Of a stretch of DNA of 64,000 nt, positions 25,413-33,418 are shown one piece after another. Position 1 is the first letter of the stretch. Every line of letters begins with the position of its first letter. The translations under genes were made by a program, and so were the position numbers. Source of the DNA: Acidisoma sp. PAMC 29798 (GTDB lineage: Bacteria > Pseudomonadota > Alphaproteobacteria > Acetobacterales > Acetobacteraceae). The stretch is taken from contig NZ_CP126994.1 of assembly GCF_030252425.1 (NCBI RefSeq), forward strand, positions 3,405,001 through 3,469,000, written 5' to 3'. The notes beneath the pieces are model-generated. The model saw only the letters and a program-made list of their open reading frames with translations. It had not been told where the DNA came from and did no database searches.

Positions 25413-26654
25413 ATGGATCGGCAGATCGTCTATCCCGCGTCCATTCCTCTGGACACGGATTTCCTGTCGCTGAACCGCGACACGCTGGTGGCGATCGGCG
25501 CCCTGGCGCAAGCGACGCTGGGTAGCGGCGTCGTGGCGGATGGGCTTGCCTGTCAACCGACCTCGCCCGCCTCCCTCGCGGTTACCGTTGGCGCCGGGTC
25601 GATCACACAACTCGGCGCGCTCGACAGCGTGAGTTACGGGTCGCTGGCTGCGGATACCGTGTCCCAGATCGTCAAAATGGGCATCAACCTGGCGCCCACG
25701 CGCTTCACGCTGACGTCACCTGCGATTTCTGGGCAGAGCATCATCTACCTCATCGAGGCGAGCTTCGTGGAGCAGGACACCACCGCCGTGGTGTTGCCCT
25801 ATGTGAACGCCGCCAATCCTTCGATGCCGTATTCCGGCCCGGCAAATTCAGGCGCTGCACAGAATACGCAAAGGCTTGAACGGGTTCAGCTTCAGCTCAA
25901 GACGGGGGCTGCCGCGAATACCGGCACGCAGACGCCGCCCCCGGTCGATGCCGGATGGGTCGGGCTTCATCTGATCACCGTCAACTATGGCCAGACGGCC
26001 ATCACCTCCGGGTCCCTGGCGCTTTATCCCGGCTCACCCTTGATCCAATTCAAAGTGCCGACACTCACGCCGGGCTTTTCCCGCCGCCTCGTGCTGGGCG
26101 CCACCACCACCTTCACCGTGCCTGTCGGCGTGACGATCATGCGGGCGACGGTGGTGGGCGGCGGCGGCGGCGGCGGCGGCACGAATGGGGCCTATGGCGC
26201 GGCCGGCGGCGGTGCCGGCGGCTTCGCCTCGGGCACCTTCAGCGTGACCCCCGGCAGCGCCATCGCAGTCACGGTCGGCGTCGGTGGCGCCTCCGGCCTG
26301 ATAGCAGCGTCAGGCGGCAATGGCGGCACCTCAAGCTTCGGGGCCTTCTGCAGCGCCACCGGCGGCCAAGGCGGCCAGTTCGTCAGCACCACGGATACGT
26401 TCGGCGGTGGTGGCGGCACCGGCAGCGGCGGCGATCTGATCGGCAGCGGCGGCTATGGCGCGGACGGCCAGAACGGCAGCACCATCTTGGCGGGGAATGG
26501 CGGTGCCAGCCTGCTGGGCGGCGGCGGCCGCGCTTCGGCCGGCAGTACCGTCGCGGTCGGCGGCCAGGCCCCAGGGTCCGGCGGCGGCGGCACCTACAAC
26601 GCCAATGGCAACGGTGGCCCCGGCGCTACCGGCATCGTCATCCTGGAGTATTGA
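25413..26654 (+). CDS. Tail fibre with a long Gly-rich C-terminal region
   Basis: The 413-residue protein has an N-terminal baseplate-binding region followed by a short strand motif (LGATTTFTVPVGVTIMRATVVGG). It then has a Gly-rich region from about residue 245 to the end with many GGG and GGxGG clusters. Such glycine-rich ends are known in phage fibre tip proteins and pack as polyglycine helices. The region is likely to form the receptor contact. Confidence 0.72.
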   Translation: MDRQIVYPASIPLDTDFLSLNRDTLVAIGALAQATLGSGVVADGLACQPTSPASLAVTVGAGSITQLGALDSVSYGSLAADTVSQIVKMGINLAPTRFTLTSPAISGQSIIYLIEASFVEQDTTAVVLPYVNAANPSMPYSGPANSGAAQNTQRLERVQLQLKTGAAANTGTQTPPPVDAGWVGLHLITVNYGQTAITSGSLALYPGSPLIQFKVPTLTPGFSRRLVLGATTTFTVPVGVTIMRATVVGGGGGGGGTNGAYGAAGGGAGGFASGTFSVTPGSAIAVTVGVGGASGLIAASGGNGGTSSFGAFCSATGGQGGQFVSTTDTFGGGGGTGSGGDLIGSGGYGADGQNGSTILAGNGGASLLGGGGRASAGSTVAVGGQAPGSGGGGTYNANGNGGPGATGIVILEY

Positions 26655-26657
26655 GCC

Positions 26658-26933
26658 ATGGCACCGAACGCCCCGCGCAGCTTCGCCCTTCTTCAAAACG
26701 GTGTGGTCCATGAGATCATCCGGACGGAGACCGCCATCGGCGATCTGTTCCACGCGGGCCTGACCCTGATCGAGGTCACCGCTGAGATCGCCGTTGGCTG
26801 GCATTGGACAGGCAGTGCCTTCCTGCCGCCCGTGCCAGTGGCGCCCAGACTCCCAGCACCGTCACCGCTCGATCTGCTCCGCGATGAGGTGCAGGCCTTG
26901 CGCCTGCGCGTGGATGCACGCGGCGCCTCCTGA
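26658..26933 (+). CDS. Small fibre-associated protein of unknown family
   Basis: The 91-residue protein has a strand-rich first part (ALLQNGVVHEIIRTE) with the phrase VGWHWTGSAFLPP, common in small proteins after phage fibres, and a short C-terminal helix (LDLLRDEVQALRLRV). It follows the Gly-rich fibre by 3 bases. A fibre assembly or accessory role is inferred from position. Confidence 0.5.
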   Translation: MAPNAPRSFALLQNGVVHEIIRTETAIGDLFHAGLTLIEVTAEIAVGWHWTGSAFLPPVPVAPRLPAPSPLDLLRDEVQALRLRVDARGAS

Positions 26934-26965
26934 GCAACACCAAACCTCCTGCGTCGGGAGCCATC

Positions 26966-27466
26966 ATGTCCACTCCGGCCACCCATTCCTGGGCCCCAAG
27001 TGCCGCGCGTATTCTGACGATCACGGGCTTTACGCCCCGGCCACGCGGTTCGGGCTTCCCGTCGCTCGCATCGGCACTCGGCACCGCGCCCTCCTGGCCC
27101 GCCAAGGACCCGGCCGACGTGCTGGATTACGTCTATGACATCGGCCCGGCGGTTTGGGGAGATGATGGTGACAGCATCGCTTTCCTCGATGTCACGATCA
27201 CGCCGAGTGCGGCCGGCGACCTTGTGCTGTCATCAAGCTCCACCAATGGGCAGCACGCGATTCTGTGGCTCGGCGGCGGCCAGAGCGGCACGATCTATAC
27301 CATCACGCTGATGCTCGGCACGCTGGCGGGTCGCAGCTTCCAACGGTCCGTCTCTCTGCCTGTGCTGTCGCTTTCAAGCGAACCCGCCGCCGGCGCGGAT
27401 CTGGTGACAGATGAGGGCGCGCCCATCACCGACCAGAACGGCAATCCCATCACCATTGACGATTGA
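26966..27466 (+). CDS. Probable fibre-tail adaptor protein
   Basis: The 166-residue protein has WPAKDPADVLDYVYDIGPAVWGDDGDSIAFLDVTITPS and a late GGGQSGTIYTITLMLGTLAGRSFQRSV, a pattern seen in small phage fibre-adaptor proteins. It ends with an acidic repeat-like DEGAPITDQNGNPITIDD tail. It lies between fibre and tailspike. The name is tentative. Confidence 0.55.
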   Translation: MSTPATHSWAPSAARILTITGFTPRPRGSGFPSLASALGTAPSWPAKDPADVLDYVYDIGPAVWGDDGDSIAFLDVTITPSAAGDLVLSSSSTNGQHAILWLGGGQSGTIYTITLMLGTLAGRSFQRSVSLPVLSLSSEPAAGADLVTDEGAPITDQNGNPITIDD

Positions 27467-27473
27467 GGACTCA

Positions 27474-30029
27474 ATGCCGACGATCGACGACCTACCGGCA
27501 GCGACCGCCGCCGCCGATACCGATGCCCTGATGGTGTCACAGACAAACTCAGCCCGGAAAGTCACGCGTGCCCAGCTTCTGGCCGGCCTGCAACCCGCCA
27601 TTGTCGTGCCAGCGGGAGATCTGCTGGGCAATGGTGGCTCCACCAGCGCTGGCCCACTTCCGATTACGGTCGGCAGCAATCTTGTTCTTGCCGGGGGCAC
27701 CCTTTCGGCGACTGCGGCACCGTTCATCATCAGCGCCTTACCGGTCGGCGCGGCACCCGGCTCGGCCGATCTTGTTGCCGTTTCGCAAAGCGGCACGATC
27801 AATGCCGTGTCCTATGCCAGTTTCGCGAATGGTCTTGCAGCCCTGCCCGCCTTCGATACCTCCCCGCTGAAAGCGAAAGCCATCGGTGGCAGCATCAGCC
27901 GTACCCTGGGCGCTCTTTTCAGCGATGTCTTGACGATCGAGGATTTTGGCGCGGTTGGGGACGGCGTGACCGATGACACAGCCGCATTCCTGGCAGCCGT
28001 CGCGGCAGGACGGCCGCTTCGCCTCGGCGCCAAGACCTATGTCATCAACGGCCCCGTCGCCCTCACCAACTCCGCCTTCATCACCATCCTCGGCGTGCCC
28101 GGCCAGACCACCGTGCGTCGCCTGGCCCAAACCAGCGGTGCGACCTGGATCTCCATCACCGCGCCGGTGGTTCATGCCGATGGTGTGGTCTTCGATGCCA
28201 ATATCAGCCTGAGCGGCGCTGTAAACGCGGTCGGCATTGCACCGAGTTGCCTCCGCTCGACCTTCCTGCGCTGCGCCTTCATTAATGCCAAGGGCGGGTC
28301 CGGACTGCTGTATAACCAGTCCGATCCCGTCCAGGCCCGCCATAGTATCGTGGCCTGCGAAGCCTACGGCAATGTCCGCGGCATTTACTGTGCCGCGGCC
28401 GACGGCCTGATCATCAGCGCCTGCCATGTGCACGACAATTCCGTGGCCGGCGTCACCGTCGATTACGTCGATCCAGCCTATGTCATAAAGTCGCGTCTGG
28501 CGGAGATCATCGGCAACGAATGCTGGAACAACCTCGTCGGCATTCAGGTCGGTGACTACACAACCGCCGACGCCGTGCCTGCGACCATCGCCAATACCAC
28601 GTCAGACGCCGTGATCTGCCTGATCGGCAGCAATATCTGCCACGACAACGCCGAATATGGCATCGCCGCACAAGGCTACAACCTGCTTGTTCAGAGCAAT
28701 ATCGTCTACAACAATGGCGGCACGAACCTGAACAACGGCGGCATCCTGGTGAATATGTATTCCAGCGCCGTGATCGGCAATCTTGTTACCAACCACTTGG
28801 GCTTTGGCATCGACGCGGGGGCTGCAAACTTCACGCAGATCTCCGGCAATGTCGTGACCAACTCACGCATCGCCATCAATGCCGGCGGCGCGCAGGAAGC
28901 CCGCGTCATCGGCAATGCCGTCGCCAATGCAAGCACCTATGGCATTTGCATCTATAACAACGAAACCACGGGCGGGGGCGCGCCCATTGGGGTGCCCTCG
29001 CTCGACGTTTCGATCATCGATAATACGATTGATATGCCAATGGGTGGCACCGGCATCGCGCTTCTGGACGGCCCACAAGGCGTTCAGGTCGCGCGAAACA
29101 ATTTCATCACCCCCGCCGCCAATCTCAGCATGTGTCTGATTGCCCTCACAGACTCCGTGCTGATCGAAGGCAACCTTCTCAACGGATCCCCCAGTCTTCA
29201 CCTCTATGACCCAGGAACGACTACGAGCGGCCAGTTCAGCGGCCTCTATTCCTTCAACTACCCCGACATTCTCGACAATGTTTCGATTATGGCCAGTGCC
29301 GCGCCAATCCAGTCGATCAGGTCGGTAAACGCGGCGAACTACGGCCCCTATGTGACGTTTCTCAAACTGACAGCCGGCGGCAGCGGCTATTCGGCGGCAC
29401 CCACCATCACCTTCAGCGGCGGCGGCGGATCAGGCGCGACGGCCACGGCCTATATCACCAACGGCGTGGTGATTGGGTATCGCATGGCCTCCCTGGGTTC
29501 GGGTTATACCTCCGCGCCGACCGCCATCATCAGCGGTGGCGGCGGCAGCGGCGCGGCCGCCACCGCCTTCATCGGCATTCCAGTGCCGCCCAACCGCAAG
29601 CTGCGCATCTTCTGCGGCGTGCCAGTCACTTGGGCCAATGCGGGCAGCAATCCACGGCAACTCACAGGCTCCGGCACGCTCATCTCCACGCCCGCGAATT
29701 CCGATATCGAATGGGTGGGGCTGAACGGGGGCTGGTATGCCAGTCGCTACGAACAATCCGATTACGTTCTTGGCGCGTCGGACGGCAGTGTCACGCTGCG
29801 CAGCATCGCCGGCAATCTGCGGCTGCATCCCGCCGGTAGTGGCGTCGTGCAATGGGCGAATGACAGCCAGGCCACGGGCTGCACGACAACCATCGGCAGC
29901 GGTCTCCCGAATGGTGTGGTGTCCGCACCCGTCGGCTCGGACTACCGCAACCTCTCAGGTGTGGCGGGCAACGTCTACTGGATCAAGCAAAGCGGCACCG
30001 GCAGTAGCGGCTGGGCGGCGATCGCCTGA
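27474..30029 (+). CDS. Tailspike with pectate-lyase-type beta-helix (probable depolymerase)
   Basis: I chose the ATG at 27474, giving 851 residues. Residues 1-150 form a baseplate-binding region (IDDLPAATAAADTDALMV). At ~154 the segment VLTIEDFGAVGDGVTDDTAAF marks the start of a right-handed parallel beta-helix, which runs to about residue 590 with repeated strand-turn units. Residues ~630-700 hold two copies of a Gly-rich GGSGY motif. The C-terminal part is a globular tip. It probably binds and cuts a capsular or O-antigen glycan; active residues cannot be named from sequence. Confidence 0.82.
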   Translation: MPTIDDLPAATAAADTDALMVSQTNSARKVTRAQLLAGLQPAIVVPAGDLLGNGGSTSAGPLPITVGSNLVLAGGTLSATAAPFIISALPVGAAPGSADLVAVSQSGTINAVSYASFANGLAALPAFDTSPLKAKAIGGSISRTLGALFSDVLTIEDFGAVGDGVTDDTAAFLAAVAAGRPLRLGAKTYVINGPVALTNSAFITILGVPGQTTVRRLAQTSGATWISITAPVVHADGVVFDANISLSGAVNAVGIAPSCLRSTFLRCAFINAKGGSGLLYNQSDPVQARHSIVACEAYGNVRGIYCAAADGLIISACHVHDNSVAGVTVDYVDPAYVIKSRLAEIIGNECWNNLVGIQVGDYTTADAVPATIANTTSDAVICLIGSNICHDNAEYGIAAQGYNLLVQSNIVYNNGGTNLNNGGILVNMYSSAVIGNLVTNHLGFGIDAGAANFTQISGNVVTNSRIAINAGGAQEARVIGNAVANASTYGICIYNNETTGGGAPIGVPSLDVSIIDNTIDMPMGGTGIALLDGPQGVQVARNNFITPAANLSMCLIALTDSVLIEGNLLNGSPSLHLYDPGTTTSGQFSGLYSFNYPDILDNVSIMASAAPIQSIRSVNAANYGPYVTFLKLTAGGSGYSAAPTITFSGGGGSGATATAYITNGVVIGYRMASLGSGYTSAPTAIISGGGGSGAAATAFIGIPVPPNRKLRIFCGVPVTWANAGSNPRQLTGSGTLISTPANSDIEWVGLNGGWYASRYEQSDYVLGASDGSVTLRSIAGNLRLHPAGSGVVQWANDSQATGCTTTIGSGLPNGVVSAPVGSDYRNLSGVAGNVYWIKQSGTGSSGWAAIA
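29376..29573 (+). repeat. Two in-frame copies of a GGSGY-type repeat inside the tailspike
   Basis: Copy 1 (29376-29456) and copy 2 (29493-29573) encode GSGYSAAPTITFSGGGGSG and GSGYTSAPTAIISGGGGSG, each followed by A-A/T-A and a hydrophobic strand. The DNA is also similar. It looks like a tandem duplication of a short strand-loop unit. Confidence 0.7.
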
Positions 30030-30058
30030 AGCCCGCCGCGATCGTCAGGAGAGACCCG

Positions 30059-31468
30059 ATGCCGATGATTTCCAACCTGCCCAGCGCGACCGCGGTATTG
30101 GCCACGGATCTGCTGCCGATCGAGCAGCCGAGCGGCACCCATGCCGTGACGGTCGCGGGCCTGACGGCGGGTCTGCAACCAACCATTCTGGCGCCGACCG
30201 GCAGCCTGCTCGGCCGCATCTCGCTCGGCCCCGGAGGCCCGGAGGCGATCACCCTCGGGGCGGGTCTCACACTCACGGCGGGCACGATTTCCGTCTCCGG
30301 CGCCATTGGCCAGGGCCTCCCCGCCCCCGGGGCGGGCAATACGGTCAGCACGATCGCGGCGACGGATCTGGTCGCCGCCTATAGCAGCGGCGGCGATGTC
30401 TGGCTGACGCTCGCCGATCTGCTGAACGGTGAGACACTGGACCAGTTGCAGCCCGCAGCGCCCGCCGCCGACACTGATACGCTGGCGGTCGGCCAGGGTG
30501 GCGCTTCCTTGGTGCAGCAAAGCTTCTCTGCCCTCTGGACCTATCTCGCCACCAAGCTGCCGATCGCCAAGAAGCGCATCGTAGAGCTGACAACGAGCAC
30601 GGTCCTGGACGCGACATCGCATAACGACGCCATTCTGGTCTGCAGCCAACCCCTGACGCTGACGGCCAATTACGCAAATATGGGGCCAGGCTTCGTTTGC
30701 GACGTGATCAATCTATCGACCGGCAGCGTGACCATGGGCAGCGGCATTATCACCGGCACGGGCACGCCGGCGCTCGCATCCCAGGGCGCCGCGCGCCTGC
30801 TCGGTATTAGCTATTCCGGGGGCAGTTTTGCCTTCTGGCCGGGCGCTGCCATGTCCGGCGGCTCATCCTCCGGCAGCACCAGCAGCACGATCACCGTCGC
30901 GGCGCCGGCCACCGGCACCACCGGCACTGCCCTCGGCCTGTCCGGCACGGTGTCGCCTGGGGGCGATAGCGTGACGGTGGTGCTCGGCATTTCCGCAACC
31001 TCGGCGCCGACCACGGGCGCGGTCTCCGCCACGGTTACGACGGGCGCCTGGACTGCGAGCCTGACACCCACCGCCGCCGGCACCTATTTCGCCTGGGCGA
31101 CCGACACGACCCTCGGCACGACTGCGGTGAGCACGGCCATCACCGTGGCGGCAGCGGCCAGTGCGACGACGGTCACCTGGGGGCTGGAGCCTGCCGGCAG
31201 CTATAGCCTCGGCGAGACCGGCATCGGCGCGAATGCCGTCATGGCGCCCGGCACCGCCGCACCCGGCCTGCAATTCGGCTGGTCGACGACCACGACGGTC
31301 GCGCCCACCGCTTGGACCGCCGGCGCTTTGGTCAATACCCAGGGCAATGGCGATACGCTGTGGGGCGCTTATCTCACCGCGCCCGCCGCTGCCGGCACCT
31401 GGTATTGCTGGGCCGAAACGACGGATGCGGGTGCCAGCACCGTCAGCGCCGCAATCACCGTCGCGTAG
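30059..31468 (+). CDS. Modular fibre-like protein with two C-terminal Ig-like domains
   Basis: The 469-residue protein begins with MPMISNLPSATAVLATDLLPIE, which matches the start of the tailspike (DDLPAATAAADTDALMV, then LxAGLQP), so both probably use the same docking module. A Ser/Gly linker near residue 270 leads to two beta-sandwich, Ig-like domains (about 280-365 and 370-469). The second is closely related to the domain fused to the second sheath. No enzyme motif was seen. It probably displays adhesive domains on the tail. Confidence 0.65.
   Translation: MPMISNLPSATAVLATDLLPIEQPSGTHAVTVAGLTAGLQPTILAPTGSLLGRISLGPGGPEAITLGAGLTLTAGTISVSGAIGQGLPAPGAGNTVSTIAATDLVAAYSSGGDVWLTLADLLNGETLDQLQPAAPAADTDTLAVGQGGASLVQQSFSALWTYLATKLPIAKKRIVELTTSTVLDATSHNDAILVCSQPLTLTANYANMGPGFVCDVINLSTGSVTMGSGIITGTGTPALASQGAARLLGISYSGGSFAFWPGAAMSGGSSSGSTSSTITVAAPATGTTGTALGLSGTVSPGGDSVTVVLGISATSAPTTGAVSATVTTGAWTASLTPTAAGTYFAWATDTTLGTTAVSTAITVAAAASATTVTWGLEPAGSYSLGETGIGANAVMAPGTAAPGLQFGWSTTTTVAPTAWTAGALVNTQGNGDTLWGAYLTAPAAAGTWYCWAETTDAGASTVSAAITVA
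31178..31468 (+). repeat. Ig-like domain repeat, copy 1 (in the fibre-like protein)
   Basis: This stretch encodes the last Ig-like domain of the fibre-like gene. It matches 33121-33418 in the fused sheath gene in its order of strands and in shared phrases such as VAPTAWTAG, VNTQG and AYLTAP. The relation is visible both in protein and in DNA, and suggests duplication or recombination between the two genes. Confidence 0.72.
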
Positions 31469-31486
31469 AACCTCGGAACGAGAAGA

Positions 31487-33418
31487 ATGATCACGCAACA
31501 AGGCGCCTTGAACACGACGGCGCTCGTCGTGCCGGATCTCTATGTCCAGCTCGTGCCGCCCAATGCCGTGGTGCTCAATGGTGTGCCGAGCAATGTCGTG
31601 GGCGTCGTCGGCTCCGCGAGTTGGGGTCCGGTCGGCGCGCCGGTCATCATCGGCAGCATGACGGAGTATGCGGCCGGTTTCGGGCCGGTGATGGATCGCG
31701 GCCTCGACATGGGCACCCATGTCGCCATTGCCGTGCAGCAGGGCGCGAATGCCTTTCGCTGCCTACGCGTGACGGATGGCACGGATGAGCCGGCAACCGC
31801 GCCTGGCACCGCTGGCTGCATCACCTTCACCGCGCGCCATTCCGGCAGTCTTGGCAATGCGATCACCGTCGCACTCGATGTCGGCAGCATGGCCGGAAGC
31901 TGGGCCGCAACCATCGGCCTGTCCGGCCTGCTACCTGAACGATTCGACAATATTACTGGCACAGGCGACAGTTTTTGGAATGCACTGGCCGCCGCCATCA
32001 ATGCCGGCACCGGCACGCGGTCGGCCTCGGTCTTCGTCACGGCGAGCGCCAGCGGTGGAACGACGGCACCAGTGGCCGCACGCTACGCGCTTGCCGGCGG
32101 ATCGGACGGCGCCACCGGTGTCACTGCCGCGAGCCTCATCGGCACCGATACCGCGCCACGCCTCGGCATGTATGCCCTGCGGGGACAAGGCTGCGCCATT
32201 CTCGATCTTTGCGATTGCACGGATGCGACGCAATGGTCGACGGTAGAAGGCTTCGCCGCTGCAGAAGGGCTTTATGCGATGCTCACGGGCCCATCCGCGG
32301 ATACGCTAACGAATGCCATCGCCACGAAAGCCTTAGCCGAGCTCGACAGTTCTGCCGTGAAACTGCTGTTCGGCGATTGGCTGTGGTGGTGGGACGCCGC
32401 GAATGAAACGCAACGGCTGGTCTCGCCCCAGGCCTTCGCGGCTGGTCGGCTCGCCAATCTCTCGCCCGAGCAGTCGGGCCTCAACAAGCCGCTGTCGGCC
32501 ATCGGCGGCAGCCAGACAATCGGCTCACCGGCATCCGGCCTCATCAATCGCTACAGTGCCGCCGAGCTGGGCGCCTTGTTCGAAGCCGGCATCGACGTCA
32601 TTACCAATCCAGGCGCGGGCGGCCAGCTGATCTGGACGCTGCGCCTCGGTCATAACAGTTCCACCGATGCCAGCATCAATGGCGATAATTATACGCGCCT
32701 GACGAACTACATCGCCGCGACGCTCGCGGCCGGCATGGGCATTTATGTCGGGAAAGTTGTCAATGCCGCCTTGCTGCGCAATATTCGCAGCACACTGCTC
32801 GGCTATTTGTCAGGCCTGCTGAGCCAGGGATTGCTGGGCAGCACGGATGGTACGTTGCCCTTCGCCGTCATATGCGACACCGGTAACAACCCGTTTGGCC
32901 GATTGGCACTTGGCTATGTGCAGGCGGACGTGCAAATCCGCTACCAGGGCATCACGGAGAAATTCCTGGTCAATCTCGATGGCGGCGCGACCGTGCTTGT
33001 TAGCACAACGAGCACCGGTACATCAGACAGCGGCACATCAGGCGGAAGTGGATCGGGCAGCGGCTCTGGCTCAGGCGCCGGTTCTGGCGGAAGCGGCTCA
33101 GGCTCAGGAAGTTCGGAAACGCTCACCTTCCAGATACCGCCGACCGGCACATACACGCCCGGCCAGGCGAGCATCGGCGTCAATGCCACGCTGCATCCTG
33201 GCAGTGCCACGGCCGCGATCCAGTTCGGCTTTTCCACCTCCGCGACGGTCGCACCCACCGCCTGGACGGCCGGTATTTATGTCAACACGCAGGGCGATGG
33301 CGACGCGCTCTACGCGGCCTATCTCACCGCGCCCTCCGGCGCCGGGACCTATTATGGTTGGGTTGCCACGACGGACGGCACGGTGTCCGCAGTCTCCGCC
33401 AGTGTGACGGTGAGCTGA
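31487..33418 (+). CDS. Second tail sheath protein fused to a Gly/Ser linker and Ig-like domain
   Basis: The 643-residue protein is a full-length paralogue of the primary sheath. Shared segments include VGSASWGPVG, LSPEQSGLNK, NGDNYTRLTNYIAATL, LLGSTDG and VQADVQ. The sheath part ends near residue 506. A Gly/Ser linker (about 507-544, GTSGGSGSGSGSGSG-like) follows, then a ~95-residue Ig-like domain. The primary copy lacks this extension. It lies far from the tube gene, among the fibre genes, so it may form a mixed sheath or a specific ring, or may be a display protein. Its stop overlaps the next start (TGATG). Confidence 0.85.
   Translation: MITQQGALNTTALVVPDLYVQLVPPNAVVLNGVPSNVVGVVGSASWGPVGAPVIIGSMTEYAAGFGPVMDRGLDMGTHVAIAVQQGANAFRCLRVTDGTDEPATAPGTAGCITFTARHSGSLGNAITVALDVGSMAGSWAATIGLSGLLPERFDNITGTGDSFWNALAAAINAGTGTRSASVFVTASASGGTTAPVAARYALAGGSDGATGVTAASLIGTDTAPRLGMYALRGQGCAILDLCDCTDATQWSTVEGFAAAEGLYAMLTGPSADTLTNAIATKALAELDSSAVKLLFGDWLWWWDAANETQRLVSPQAFAAGRLANLSPEQSGLNKPLSAIGGSQTIGSPASGLINRYSAAELGALFEAGIDVITNPGAGGQLIWTLRLGHNSSTDASINGDNYTRLTNYIAATLAAGMGIYVGKVVNAALLRNIRSTLLGYLSGLLSQGLLGSTDGTLPFAVICDTGNNPFGRLALGYVQADVQIRYQGITEKFLVNLDGGATVLVSTTSTGTSDSGTSGGSGSGSGSGSGAGSGGSGSGSGSSETLTFQIPPTGTYTPGQASIGVNATLHPGSATAAIQFGFSTSATVAPTAWTAGIYVNTQGDGDALYAAYLTAPSGAGTYYGWVATTDGTVSAVSASVTVS
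33121..33418 (+). repeat. Ig-like domain repeat, copy 2 (fused to the second sheath)
   Basis: This stretch encodes the C-terminal Ig-like domain of the fused sheath and is related to 31178-31468. The primary sheath gene (17039-18586) has no counterpart, so the domain was probably gained from the neighbouring fibre gene. Confidence 0.72.

Noticed and set aside
26160-26640. Dense GGC repeats that could look like a repeat array or CRISPR-like pattern
   Set aside because: They encode a Gly-rich fibre tip; there is no regular repeat-spacer structure.
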